Shown here: piece by piece, positions 1 through 7,323 of the stretch
Numbering within the stretch: position 1 is the stretch's first letter
Layout of the letters: each line of letters begins with the position of its first letter
Translations under genes and position numbers: made by a program
Notes under the pieces: model-generated
Databases searched by the model: none
Seen by the model: the letters and a program-made list of their open reading frames with translations, nothing else
Told to the model about the DNA's origin: nothing
DNA from: a candidate division CSSED10-310 bacterium
GTDB lineage: Bacteria > CSSED10-310
NCBI GenBank assembly: GCA_003558985.1
Contig: PWNJ01000113.1
Coordinates: forward strand, 1-32,470
DNA length: 32,470 nucleotides
Reading direction: 5' to 3'

Positions 1-2
1 CA

Positions 3-68
3 GCTCCCTACGGTGCAATGCAGCCAGGATTTACACTTGTTCTTCCGGGCAATCCCTACGGTGCATAA
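3..68 (+). CDS. C-terminal end of an unidentified protein (partial)
   Basis: An open frame enters from the left edge and stops at TAA 66-68. The 21 visible residues are rich in Gly, Pro, Ala and Tyr, and contain PYGA twice, the second time as the last four residues. The repeat is also visible in DNA as the 13-mer TCCCTACGGTGCA at 5-17 and 53-65. The strong terminator 23 nt downstream, on the same strand, supports this being a real gene end. Too little is visible to name a family; a low-complexity Gly/Pro-rich tail is all that can be said. Confidence 0.55.
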   Translation, partial: APYGAMQPGFTLVLPGNPYGA

Positions 69-87
69 TTGTTGAAAAGATAATAAT

Positions 88-119
88 AAAACCCCGGCTT
101 TCTGCCGGGGTTTTTTTTT
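88..119 (+). terminator. Rho-independent terminator
   Basis: A perfect stem CCCCGGC (92-98) / GCCGGGG (104-110) encloses a five-base loop and is followed by nine T residues (111-119). The A residues before the stem pair with the first Ts and extend it. It lies just after the partial gene ending at 68, and separates it from the leftward thyX gene. The flanking A-tract could also give some termination of leftward transcription. The 90 bases between here and the thyX stop show nothing else. Confidence 0.93.
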
Positions 120-209
120 GCTGTCTTCTTTCACGGATAAAGAATTGGATAATTCCTTACATAGCCAGGGATATGTTGAATAATCTTCAGTTAGGGAAAT
201 CGTCAGGTG

Positions 210-1697
210 CTAAAACCCGAGCGATTTTTTATGAGCTTCAAAAACATCTTTGCCACAAGCAAGTTGCATACAACCGGGCATTTTTATTCGAGCCAACTCA
301 ATCATTTGGGAGACAATTTTTCTTATATCCCACTGAGCGTGTTCATCTTCTCGAAGTCTGGACATATGTATCAGTTCTCTGGCATTGATTTTTAAAACAA
401 CACGTCGCCTGTGACAACCCAGCATTGCATACGCATTGTTACCCGGGGAAAAGTCTGACAGGAGTTTCGACATTTTAAAGCTTTCCTCTGCGGCACGGCG
501 TAATACAGATTCACAATGGTTCCCTGACATTATCGGTGGAACGGTAACATCCAGTGAATGATTGTACGGACCTGCTGTCAAAGTCATCATGCGATGCCGT
601 TTAAGCTGGGCATAAGCTGCAGCGCTGATACAAATCTCAAATATGAAGTCAGCAAATTCGAACTCTCGGGGAACAGCATCCCAGGGATCCATGTAACGAA
701 ATATTTCTTTGAACATATGATTTGCTTGATCCTGGTGATCAAGTTTTGCAAACTTGTCGTGTACAAATTTGGATCCGGTTAGCCTGGTTTGAATAGCGTT
801 TGCAATAAGTTGATCACCATTTGGTGTTGAATAAAGAAGCTGAACAGCATTATCAGAACATTGTATAATGTCGCTGTCTTTCAAGGCCAATATCTTTCTG
901 AGCGATTTGACAGTATGTTTTTCTTTTGGTGATGGTTCGGTGTATTTTATAATTGAAGGAGCAACTCCATCAATAACAGAAAAAAGCTTTTGCCCAAAAA
1001 GAATGAATTCATCGAAATCTGATGAGGCGGCTTGCTGAAGGATTTTTTCCAGATTTCTTGCATTTACAGTCATTCCCATCTGTGTGTTAGTGCACAGGGG
1101 TAGCACATATCGTGCATCTTCAGCGCTCAAAGAAGGATCATGATTCAAATCTTTTTCAAGCATCTCTGTAAGCTCTGTATAATCCTCAAAACGTTTTTTC
1201 ACGAATGTATTGAAATGTTTTTCAACAGATGAGCTTTTGATGATTTCGGGCACATAATAATCCTGATCCAGCCGAATATAACGCTGTGACTTTTCTGTAA
1301 AGGAGCATAATCTGTGTGATTGCAGTATTTCTGATAAATATCGGGAAATTCCCAGAATATCCAGATTAAAAACCGCATGTTCGGCTACAGAGGCGTGACC
1401 CAGCCCAAAAATTATCTTGCGATTTGATCTTCGGGCTTTGCCTACCTGAAGTCGAGCGTCTTCCCGCAATAAATCTACAGGGCGGGGATCACGACTTATT
1501 CTTGCGTAAGCGGCTGACAAGGTTTCTGGTGTAAGATTATTCTGGTCCAGCAATTCCGTAATTGATTCCGAGAAATGAGTTGCTTTGTCGGCATTCCCGG
1601 GATCTTCAATCAGATGCTTGGACAAACCCTGAAGTATTTCGATAATTTCGTCCAATTGAAATTTATCAATATTCATACCTGCAAGAATAACTTTCAT
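210..1697 (-). CDS. thyX: Tandem-domain FAD-dependent thymidylate synthase (ThyX family)
   Basis: ThyX makes dTMP from dUMP using FAD, NADPH and methylene-tetrahydrofolate. At 495 residues this protein is about twice a normal ThyX (roughly 220-250) and holds two ThyX-like halves. The N-terminal half has a variant motif at residues 127-140 (SHR...S..EKSQRY; the first Arg of RHR is Ser) and a YVLP segment near 197, but no AQ.IR element. The C-terminal half has RHR at 367-369 and HAQWDIR at 453-459, but its RHR motif continues atypically (MMTLTAG). The halves therefore look complementary, as if one active site were shared between them; that is inference. AGGAGA lies 7 nt before the ATG. An extended -10 promoter lies upstream at 1743-1770, divergent from the next gene. 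Stop is TAG. Confidence 0.88.
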   Translation of the reverse strand: MKVILAGMNIDKFQLDEIIEILQGLSKHLIEDPGNADKATHFSESITELLDQNNLTPETLSAAYARISRDPRPVDLLREDARLQVGKARRSNRKIIFGLGHASVAEHAVFNLDILGISRYLSEILQSHRLCSFTEKSQRYIRLDQDYYVPEIIKSSSVEKHFNTFVKKRFEDYTELTEMLEKDLNHDPSLSAEDARYVLPLCTNTQMGMTVNARNLEKILQQAASSDFDEFILFGQKLFSVIDGVAPSIIKYTEPSPKEKHTVKSLRKILALKDSDIIQCSDNAVQLLYSTPNGDQLIANAIQTRLTGSKFVHDKFAKLDHQDQANHMFKEIFRYMDPWDAVPREFEFADFIFEICISAAAYAQLKRHRMMTLTAGPYNHSLDVTVPPIMSGNHCESVLRRAAEESFKMSKLLSDFSPGNNAYAMLGCHRRRVVLKINARELIHMSRLREDEHAQWDIRKIVSQMIELARIKMPGCMQLACGKDVFEAHKKSLGF

Positions 1698-1742
1698 GTG
1701 ATTTCTCCTGATATGTATCAGAAATTCGAAGAACTGATGTTA

Positions 1743-1770
1743 ATATATCAAACAATAGTACATGAACAAA
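1743..1770 (-). promoter_or_regulatory. Predicted sigma70-type promoter of thyX
   Basis: On the minus strand TTGTTC (1765-1770) and TATATT (1743-1748) are separated by 16 bases. TGA directly precedes the -10 box, giving an extended -10. It lies about 45 bases upstream of the thyX start, in a divergent intergenic region, which fits its position. It is a pattern match only. Confidence 0.5.
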
Positions 1771-1780
1771 CCAAAACAAT

Positions 1781-1808
1781 TGAAGCTTTTGCCGATTCTT
1801 TTATAATT
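1781..1808 (+). promoter_or_regulatory. Predicted sigma70-type promoter of the desulfurase/DUF3343 operon
   Basis: TTGAAG (1781-1786) and a perfect TATAAT (1803-1808) are spaced by 16 bases. The start codon of the first gene lies 41 bases further on. Its -35 box is only about 10 bases from the divergent thyX -35 box, so the two promoters lie almost back to back and could share regulation. Confidence 0.6.
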
Positions 1809-1849
1809 AACACTTGGGCTAGTAACTGTTAGTCGTCTGGAGATAAAGT

Positions 1850-2038
1850 ATGAAACGCAAAAAGCAGAAGCAAAAAAAAGATATTACCAGGATTGAATGG
1901 CTTGGAATAATGCTGATCTTTGTTATTGGGTTGGTTACAGGGTATTTTTATACTATTCAACGATTGCAACCGATAGAAAATGATGTTGGATATGAAAAGT
2001 CAGTTTACGAGAATTCCCTGATGGACGATATAGAATGA
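1850..2038 (+). CDS. Small single-pass membrane protein, unknown function
   Basis: A 62-residue protein with a very basic N-terminus (MKRKKQKQKK), one hydrophobic segment at about residues 17-36, and an acidic tail. This charge pattern predicts a cytoplasmic N-terminus and an exposed C-terminal tail of about 25 residues. GGAGATAAAGT precedes the ATG. Its stop overlaps the start of the cysteine-desulfurase-like gene by four bases (ATGA), so the two are probably translationally coupled. I do not recognise a family. Septum-type small proteins such as FtsL/FtsB have a similar shape, but there is no coiled coil or cell-division context to support that. Confidence 0.7.
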   Translation: MKRKKQKQKKDITRIEWLGIMLIFVIGLVTGYFYTIQRLQPIENDVGYEKSVYENSLMDDIE

Positions 2039-3174
2039 ACCTGTATTTTGATAATGCAGCAACATCCTGGCCTAAAGCGCCTGGTGTGGCACAGGCCTTG
2101 TTTAACAATATCAAATCAATGAAAGGCAGCCCCGGTCGATCTCACAGTTATGACAGCGACAGACTGGTTTTTGGTGTGCGTCAATCGCTTGCTGATCTGC
2201 TGGGTACGGATGACAGTTCACGGATTGTTTTTGGTCTGAATACAACGCAAATGATTAACACTGCGATTAGAGGTATCTTGAAGCAGGAAGATCATGTGAT
2301 CACAACCTCAATGGAACATAATGCTGTTTCAAGGACTTTGCGCTATATGGAAAAACAGGCTGGTATCAAATTAACAGTTGTGCAGTCATCTCCTGAGGGC
2401 TTTGCAGATATTGATTCGATACTGAAAAGAATAACAGAACGAACAAAAATGGTGGTTATCAATCATGCTTCGAATGTTACTGGAGCAGTTAATTCGCTTC
2501 ATTACATAGGCAATATATTGAAAGACAGCAATGCTTTTTTCATGGTGGATGCAGCACAAACAATTGGAGCTGTAGATATTGATGTGAAACAAAATAATAT
2601 AGATTTGCTGGCTGGCCCGGGACATAAAAATTTGCTTGGACCTACAGGTATTGGTTTTCTGTACATATCTGAACGCTGCAAACCTGACCCTTTAGTTTTC
2701 GGCGGAACCGGAAGTTTTTCTGATTCGGATTTTCAACCGGAGGTTTTACCGGACTGTTATGAATCTGGCACTCCGAATATACCAGGTCTTGCAGGCTTGT
2801 CTGCATCACTGGATTATATTCGGACAACAGGCGTGACAAGTATTAGTAAAAGCAAAACCAGGCTTTCTGAAAAAATGCTTGAAGGTTTACTCTGTATCAA
2901 AGGGCTGAAAATGTATGGGCCAGGAACTTCCAGGAACAGACTTCCTGTTTTCAGTTTTGATATTGAGGGGAAAGACATTGTTGATGTTGCAGAGATGCTG
3001 AATAAAAATCACGGTGTGATTACTCGAGTCGGATTGCATTGTTCGCCCTGGGCACACCAAACAGCAGGTTCTTATCCGGAAGGTACCATACGGATTTCCC
3101 CGGGATTGTTTAATACAGATGAAGATATGCATGTTATGTTCAAAGCCCTTGAACATTCAGCAAGGAATTGCTAA
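2035..3174 (+). CDS. Class V aminotransferase-fold cysteine desulfurase family protein
   Basis: A PLP enzyme of 379 residues that probably removes sulfur (or selenium) from cysteine (or selenocysteine). The N-terminal YFDNAATSWPK is typical of the EF2568-type branch (TIGR01977) of the class V family. His95 stacks on PLP, DAAQ at 172-175 binds it, and Lys198 in GPGHKN forms the Schiff base. The catalytic Cys is Cys336 in GLHCSPWAH. It starts inside the end of the small membrane protein gene, and its stop overlaps the ATG of the DUF3343 gene. Homologues of this branch occur with DUF3343 and SelD in selenium-dependent hydroxylase clusters; no selD is visible here. The natural substrate cannot be read from the sequence. 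Confidence 0.85.
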   Translation: MNLYFDNAATSWPKAPGVAQALFNNIKSMKGSPGRSHSYDSDRLVFGVRQSLADLLGTDDSSRIVFGLNTTQMINTAIRGILKQEDHVITTSMEHNAVSRTLRYMEKQAGIKLTVVQSSPEGFADIDSILKRITERTKMVVINHASNVTGAVNSLHYIGNILKDSNAFFMVDAAQTIGAVDIDVKQNNIDLLAGPGHKNLLGPTGIGFLYISERCKPDPLVFGGTGSFSDSDFQPEVLPDCYESGTPNIPGLAGLSASLDYIRTTGVTSISKSKTRLSEKMLEGLLCIKGLKMYGPGTSRNRLPVFSFDIEGKDIVDVAEMLNKNHGVITRVGLHCSPWAHQTAGSYPEGTIRISPGLFNTDEDMHVMFKALEHSARNC

Positions 3175-3431
3175 TGACAAATGGTGACGTTATTGTATTG
3201 ATGCAAACCGTTCACTTGCACATGTTGATGGAAAGTATTTTGGAAAAGGAAGGTATATCATTTCAAACTCGTATTAAACCCCGACAATTGGGAACGGATT
3301 GTGGCATGGCGCTTGAGGTTGATTTTGATGATATTGATCGGATCAAAACAATTGCTGAGCGTAAAAATATTTTGATTTTTGGATTTTTTACCAGATGTAA
3401 CGACAACTGGAAACAATATATCCCGGATTAG
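3174..3431 (+). CDS. DUF3343 protein, putative sulfur/selenium carrier
   Basis: An 85-residue protein matching the small DUF3343 family, described as putative Se/S carriers. The characteristic Pro-Arg...Cys-Gly segment is at residues 37-44 (PRQLGTDCG), so Cys43 is the likely carrier thiol; a second Cys is at 75. The ATG at 3174 overlaps the previous stop (TAATG), with AAGGAA at a suitable distance. A TTG six bases upstream could also open the frame but is less likely. The tight coupling to the desulfurase suggests it accepts persulfide or selenide from Cys336; that is inference from neighbourhood. Confidence 0.75.
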   Translation: MTNGDVIVLMQTVHLHMLMESILEKEGISFQTRIKPRQLGTDCGMALEVDFDDIDRIKTIAERKNILIFGFFTRCNDNWKQYIPD

Positions 3432-3461
3432 CGAGAGTATTTTTTTAATATGGAGGATTTT

Positions 3462-4655
3462 ATGATTTTATCTGAGTTTGTTAATCAATTAGAGCCTTCG
3501 CTGACGTTAAAGATATCAGCAAAAGCTAAAGACATGAAAAGACAAGGAATTTCGGTCATTGATTTTAGTGTGGGTGAGCCCGATTTTCTAACTCCCGACA
3601 ATGTAAAGAGCGCGGGTATTGAAGCGATTAAACAGAATTACACGAAATACACACAAAGCGATGGAATTCCTGAGTTAAAACAAGCCATTATTGCTCGTTT
3701 GAAAGAGGATGATAATCTTGTTTACGAACCTAAAGAAATTATTGTTAGTACAGGTGCCAAAACTTCTATTTATTTGGCTCTGGCCGCGACAATCAACCCC
3801 GGAGAAGGTGTCATTGTTCCCAAACCATATTGGGTTTCATATCCTGAACAGGTGAAGTTACTGGGGGGTCATCCGGTTACAGTTGATACAAAAGAATCTA
3901 ACAATTTTGTGATGACACCGGATGAGCTGGCTCAAAAAATCGATGATCGTACTAAAGCGGTTATTCTGAACAACCCTTCCAATCCGACGGGTTCAGCCTA
4001 TACGCCTGAACAACTGTATGCCGTTTTACAGATAGCACATAAACACAAACTTTTTATTATATCAGATGAAATTTATTCTAAAATCACTTATCAGGATTAT
4101 GTGTTTAAAAGGGTTGTATCTGTTATGCCTGAAATCAAGAGTCATGCTGTTATTATTGATGGAGCTTCCAAAGCCTATTCAATGACAGGATGGCGAATAG
4201 GATATACTGCAGGACCGGAAAATATAATACAAGCAATGAAAAAAATTCAGGATCATGTCACTTCCAATCCTGTGTCAATATCTCAGAAAGCTGCCCTGGA
4301 AGCATTTTCCTGTGATCAGTCTTTCTTAAATGAAAGAACCATGGAGTTTCAAAAGCGCAGAGACTATCTGGTTCAGGCCATCAATAAAATTCCGGGCATG
4401 AAAGCAAATACTCCTCAAGGTGCATTTTACCTGTTTCCAAATGTCAAATCTCTTATTAATCGGAAACATCCGAATGGCACAATCAGATCATCTTTGGATT
4501 TATGTGATTATTTGTTGGAAAAAGCCCATGTCGCGCTGGTACCCGGTGAAGGGTTCGGAGCATCTGACAACATTAGAATTTCATTTGCAACATCGATGGA
4601 CAATCTTCAGGAAGGTGTACGACGTATAGCGTCGGCAATAGAACAGCTACAGTAA
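3462..4655 (+). CDS. aspC: Aspartate aminotransferase (PLP fold type I)
   Basis: Transfers the amino group between aspartate and 2-oxoglutarate in the cytoplasm. The 397-residue length and motifs fit bacterial AspB/AspC enzymes: VGEPDF at 37-42, NNPSNPTG at 170-177 (the Asn that contacts PLP), SDEIYS at 201-206, Lys237 in GASKAYSMTGW as the Schiff-base lysine, and a C-terminal substrate-binding Arg in DNIRISFA. GGAGG at 3452-3456 is five bases before the ATG at 3462, so the ATG at 3450 is not the start. It follows the DUF3343 gene by 30 bases and is probably in the same operon. Related aminotransferases with other substrates share these motifs, so the specificity is likely rather than proven. 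Confidence 0.9.
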   Translation: MILSEFVNQLEPSLTLKISAKAKDMKRQGISVIDFSVGEPDFLTPDNVKSAGIEAIKQNYTKYTQSDGIPELKQAIIARLKEDDNLVYEPKEIIVSTGAKTSIYLALAATINPGEGVIVPKPYWVSYPEQVKLLGGHPVTVDTKESNNFVMTPDELAQKIDDRTKAVILNNPSNPTGSAYTPEQLYAVLQIAHKHKLFIISDEIYSKITYQDYVFKRVVSVMPEIKSHAVIIDGASKAYSMTGWRIGYTAGPENIIQAMKKIQDHVTSNPVSISQKAALEAFSCDQSFLNERTMEFQKRRDYLVQAINKIPGMKANTPQGAFYLFPNVKSLINRKHPNGTIRSSLDLCDYLLEKAHVALVPGEGFGASDNIRISFATSMDNLQEGVRRIASAIEQLQ

Positions 4656-4671
4656 ATAGTGCTCAAACTGT

Positions 4672-5790
4672 TCACTTTTCTGGTTGTATTTTGAAAACCT
4701 TATCATTATCAAGATAAATGGTGATGGTGGGGTTTTTCATTATGCAGTCCAGATGGGCTACTGCAGGAGCATTTCCATAGCAGTCATCACCAACAGCAAT
4801 ATGACAGGTATTAAGCACTTTTTCGTCTTCTGTCATATTACCGACAAGTTTTGCTGAACTGTTCAGTCCTATTCCGAATTCAGCAAGATTTGTGCAATTT
4901 CTGCGATAATTATCCGCTTGTATTGACGATATTATACCTTCTTTAATTTGGTTTTCAGTCGCCTGTTTCATTAGTTTGACACAGTCTTCAAATTTTTTGG
5001 CTTCAATTCCGCCGTCAATGACTACAACCTGGCCCTGTTCAATGCGCATTTCAAATGGAATCAGGGGTATCAAAACACCATCCAGAAGACCAGCGGGTCC
5101 ATCTATAACTGCAATTCCATAACTGTTTCTGGCTGGAATGCAAAACACTTCCCCTGCAGGAAGATTTCCGCCTGAACCAGGAAATCGATAATCACCATCG
5201 TCCAACATTCCACGGACATTGGTCATATCAACTGTCAGATCAGTTCCTCCGGGGGTGGACACATGGATTTTTTTTGCCTGGTCAAACAGACTGTTTAAAT
5301 GTCGCGCCTTTTCCCACATAGCATTATAATCAATTGGAACCGCGCGACAAAATGTGTCCAGGTTGGCAGAGGGGCACCAAGCGCCCCGGGCTTTTCCGGT
5401 AGCTATAAGGTAATAGAAAATGTGATTAAATGTTAATTTTCCTTTTCTGTATGGATCAGTTAGGCCTCTGGGATCATTACCCAGGCTTTCTCGAGTAACT
5501 GAAAACATAACGTCCGGTTCAGTTGAGATAGCGGCAAGGGTTGATTTTTCAGCAAAATCGACTCTTGATCGGGCAGGTTGAAACAGCAGTGTCGGACACG
5601 CCCCAATTTCCAGGGCCGCATTATAAACGCTTTTTGCTATTATTGGTAAATCATCATCAGGATTCGCCAATATCAGTATACGTTCTTCAGGTTTAAGATT
5701 TAGCGCTACCTGCAAAGCTGACATTGCCGCTTTATGAACATCATCGCGTCTGTCATGATAAATTGTAAACGGTTTGTTTCCTATTGCCAT
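4672..5790 (-). CDS. M29-family aminopeptidase (AmpS-like)
   Basis: A 372-residue thermophilic-type metallo-aminopeptidase. The family binds two metals and removes N-terminal residues from peptides. Features that fit M29: the C-terminal half contains GNLPAGEVF with a metal-binding Glu, NLAEFGIGLN with a second Glu, HIAVGDD, and AHLDC near the end, which supplies His and Asp ligands. The ATG at 5788-5790 has a near-ideal GGGAGG six bases upstream; an in-frame TTG six bases earlier is rejected. It converges on the aminotransferase with 16 bases between stops. The N-terminal region is more divergent than the metal-binding half. It is monocistronic as far as can be seen. Confidence 0.82.
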   Translation of the reverse strand: MAIGNKPFTIYHDRRDDVHKAAMSALQVALNLKPEERILILANPDDDLPIIAKSVYNAALEIGACPTLLFQPARSRVDFAEKSTLAAISTEPDVMFSVTRESLGNDPRGLTDPYRKGKLTFNHIFYYLIATGKARGAWCPSANLDTFCRAVPIDYNAMWEKARHLNSLFDQAKKIHVSTPGGTDLTVDMTNVRGMLDDGDYRFPGSGGNLPAGEVFCIPARNSYGIAVIDGPAGLLDGVLIPLIPFEMRIEQGQVVVIDGGIEAKKFEDCVKLMKQATENQIKEGIISSIQADNYRRNCTNLAEFGIGLNSSAKLVGNMTEDEKVLNTCHIAVGDDCYGNAPAVAHLDCIMKNPTITIYLDNDKVFKIQPEK

Positions 5791-5902
5791 TTCCAACCTC
5801 CCTGTTGAATTATCAGCAAACTTATATTAGACCTTATTGCAACTGAAGGCAAAGTCCAAATTCGGATTTTTCCTGCTATCTGAAAAAGGAACTGATGAGA
5901 AA

Positions 5903-6814
5903 ATGAAAAAAGTGAAATTTGAAGCAGATTTGCATAATCACACAACAGCATCCGACGGAATGTATACGCCTGCAGAATTAGTGCAGAAAGCCAATGATAT
6001 GGGTATCCAGGTTCTGGGTATAACAGATCATGATACGATTGAGGGATTACAGGATGCATTGAATGCAGCCAGTCAGACTGATGTTGAGATTCTTCCTGGT
6101 ATGGAAATAACAGTTCGTTTTCGTGAAGAATTTTTTGTTGGTTCATTACATTTGCTGGCATATTTTTCTGAAGAACTGCTAAACTGTGATGAGTTTACAA
6201 ATGAAACATTGTCAGTTCTGTCATTGGGCCGAGGCGCTGAACTGACCCGTTTAAGAATAGAGGCCATAAACGAAAACTTTGCTCCCAAATCAAAAACCCC
6301 ATTAATGCCCCGAGAGCTTACGGCTAATGATGTTTACAGGCACGGCAAGCGCATATCGCGCCGACATTTTGCTCTGGCATTAAACGATATGGGAGTTAAC
6401 CGCAAAGAAACCATCAGCCAGATTATTGGAAACGATTCTTTGGCCTATGTTCCATCCGGTTCCGAGTTACATATTTTGCAGAACTATCTGGTCAAATGGC
6501 CATTGGTCCTGGTTTTAGCTCATCCGGCCGCCGGATCATATCCCGGTGACAATTTCTATAAAGAAGTGCTTCCGCCTTTTGGCATTGTTGATAGGCTGTT
6601 CCACCGATTTCTGAAAGTTGGATTATCGGGATTGGAAATAGAATATCCAGGCCATACAACTGAATGGAAGCAAACACTGCGCGAATATTTGGCAGCGCAT
6701 AGCCTGTTACTGGAAACTGGAGGATCGGATTGTCATGATGAAACAAACAGGCCTTTGGGTGTTACCGGGGTTGGAATGGATGTTGTTGAAAGAATTCGAA
6801 GTATGTTGATCTAA
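5903..6814 (+). CDS. PHP-domain metal-dependent phosphoesterase (RNase AM/YciV-like)
   Basis: A 303-residue PHP protein. The first PHP motif DLHNHTTASDG is at residues 9-19, followed by GITDHDT near 38-44 and a LPGMEI segment, all metal ligands. LAHPAAGSYPG and GGSDCHD later supply the remaining His and Asp residues. This matches the TrpH/YciV group, whose E. coli member is a 5'-3' exoribonuclease acting on short RNAs and nucleoside 3',5'-bisphosphates. The ATG at 5903 fits the family N-terminus; an in-frame TTG at 5837 would add 22 unlikely residues. AAAGGA lies rather far (12 nt) upstream. Its stop overlaps the stop of the convergent propeller gene. Confidence 0.85.
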   Translation: MKKVKFEADLHNHTTASDGMYTPAELVQKANDMGIQVLGITDHDTIEGLQDALNAASQTDVEILPGMEITVRFREEFFVGSLHLLAYFSEELLNCDEFTNETLSVLSLGRGAELTRLRIEAINENFAPKSKTPLMPRELTANDVYRHGKRISRRHFALALNDMGVNRKETISQIIGNDSLAYVPSGSELHILQNYLVKWPLVLVLAHPAAGSYPGDNFYKEVLPPFGIVDRLFHRFLKVGLSGLEIEYPGHTTEWKQTLREYLAAHSLLLETGGSDCHDETNRPLGVTGVGMDVVERIRSMLI

Positions 6815-7323
6815 AAACCTATAAGCAGAATGTCTGTCGGATTATTAATCATTGAGTTACTGAAAACACGCAGTATTCCAGCAGAAGGCATACTGTTTTC
6901 CGGTTGAAAACCTATATAAATCTTCAGCTTTTCTGCAGGCTTCAATATGAAGGGTTCGGATGGATTTTGGACCGAGAACACTGGATTAGTCACTGTGAAA
7001 CCGGTAATTGTCAAATTGCCTGCGCCGTAATTGCCCAGTTCAATGCTTGACGTCTGTGATTGCCTGCGGTTGATAACAACAGCATTATCAAATGGTTTCA
7101 ACCATCGTTCCACTCCTATCATTAAACCTATTGCTGAACTGTAGCGATCAGCCCAGCCTTCCATCGCAATCAGTGTATAGTCACCAAAGTCAAGAACAGA
7201 TGGTGACCGAAAATCAAAACCATTCCATTCATTTTCTTTTCCAATCGCCTTGATCATACCTCGTCTGTTCCAGCTTTTGAAACCATTAACCGCATAACCT
7301 ATGCGGAACATCGGCCGGTCCAG
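6811..7323 (-). pseudogene. C-terminal part of the interrupted beta-propeller protein, with ASH-like domain
   Basis: This stretch continues, in the same frame, the protein that stops at TGA 7324-7326. No start codon with a ribosome-binding site precedes it; the first ATG is at 7309-7311. The first part carries FRIGYA and SPSVLDFGDYTLIA, which are propeller-blade motifs completing those upstream. The last 90 residues look like an ASH/DUF1573-type immunoglobulin fold (TSSIELGNYG...GNLTITGF...FILKPAEKLKIYIGFQP). Stop TAG at 6811-6813. It is expressed only if the TGA is read through or decoded as selenocysteine; otherwise it is dead sequence. It shows no decay beyond that one codon. Confidence 0.7.
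7290..7306 (-). promoter_or_regulatory. Perfect 17-nt hairpin after an in-frame TGA (SECIS-like candidate)
   Basis: Read on the minus strand, CCGCATA (7306-7300) pairs fully with TATGCGG (7296-7290) around a three-base loop GGT. The stem begins 17 nt after TGA 7324-7326, placing the first loop G 24 nt after it. From memory, bacterial SECIS elements are small stem-loops with G among the first loop bases, roughly 16-37 nt downstream of the UGA, so position and loop fit. The same bases encode FRIGYA, a common propeller motif, so the pairing could be accidental. Confidence 0.35.

Noticed and set aside
5781-6161. Minus-strand open frame of 126 codons opposite the PHP gene
   Set aside because: It lies opposite the start of a strongly supported PHP phosphoesterase and overlaps the M29 start. 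The translation shows no domain or sensible composition, so it is an antisense shadow.
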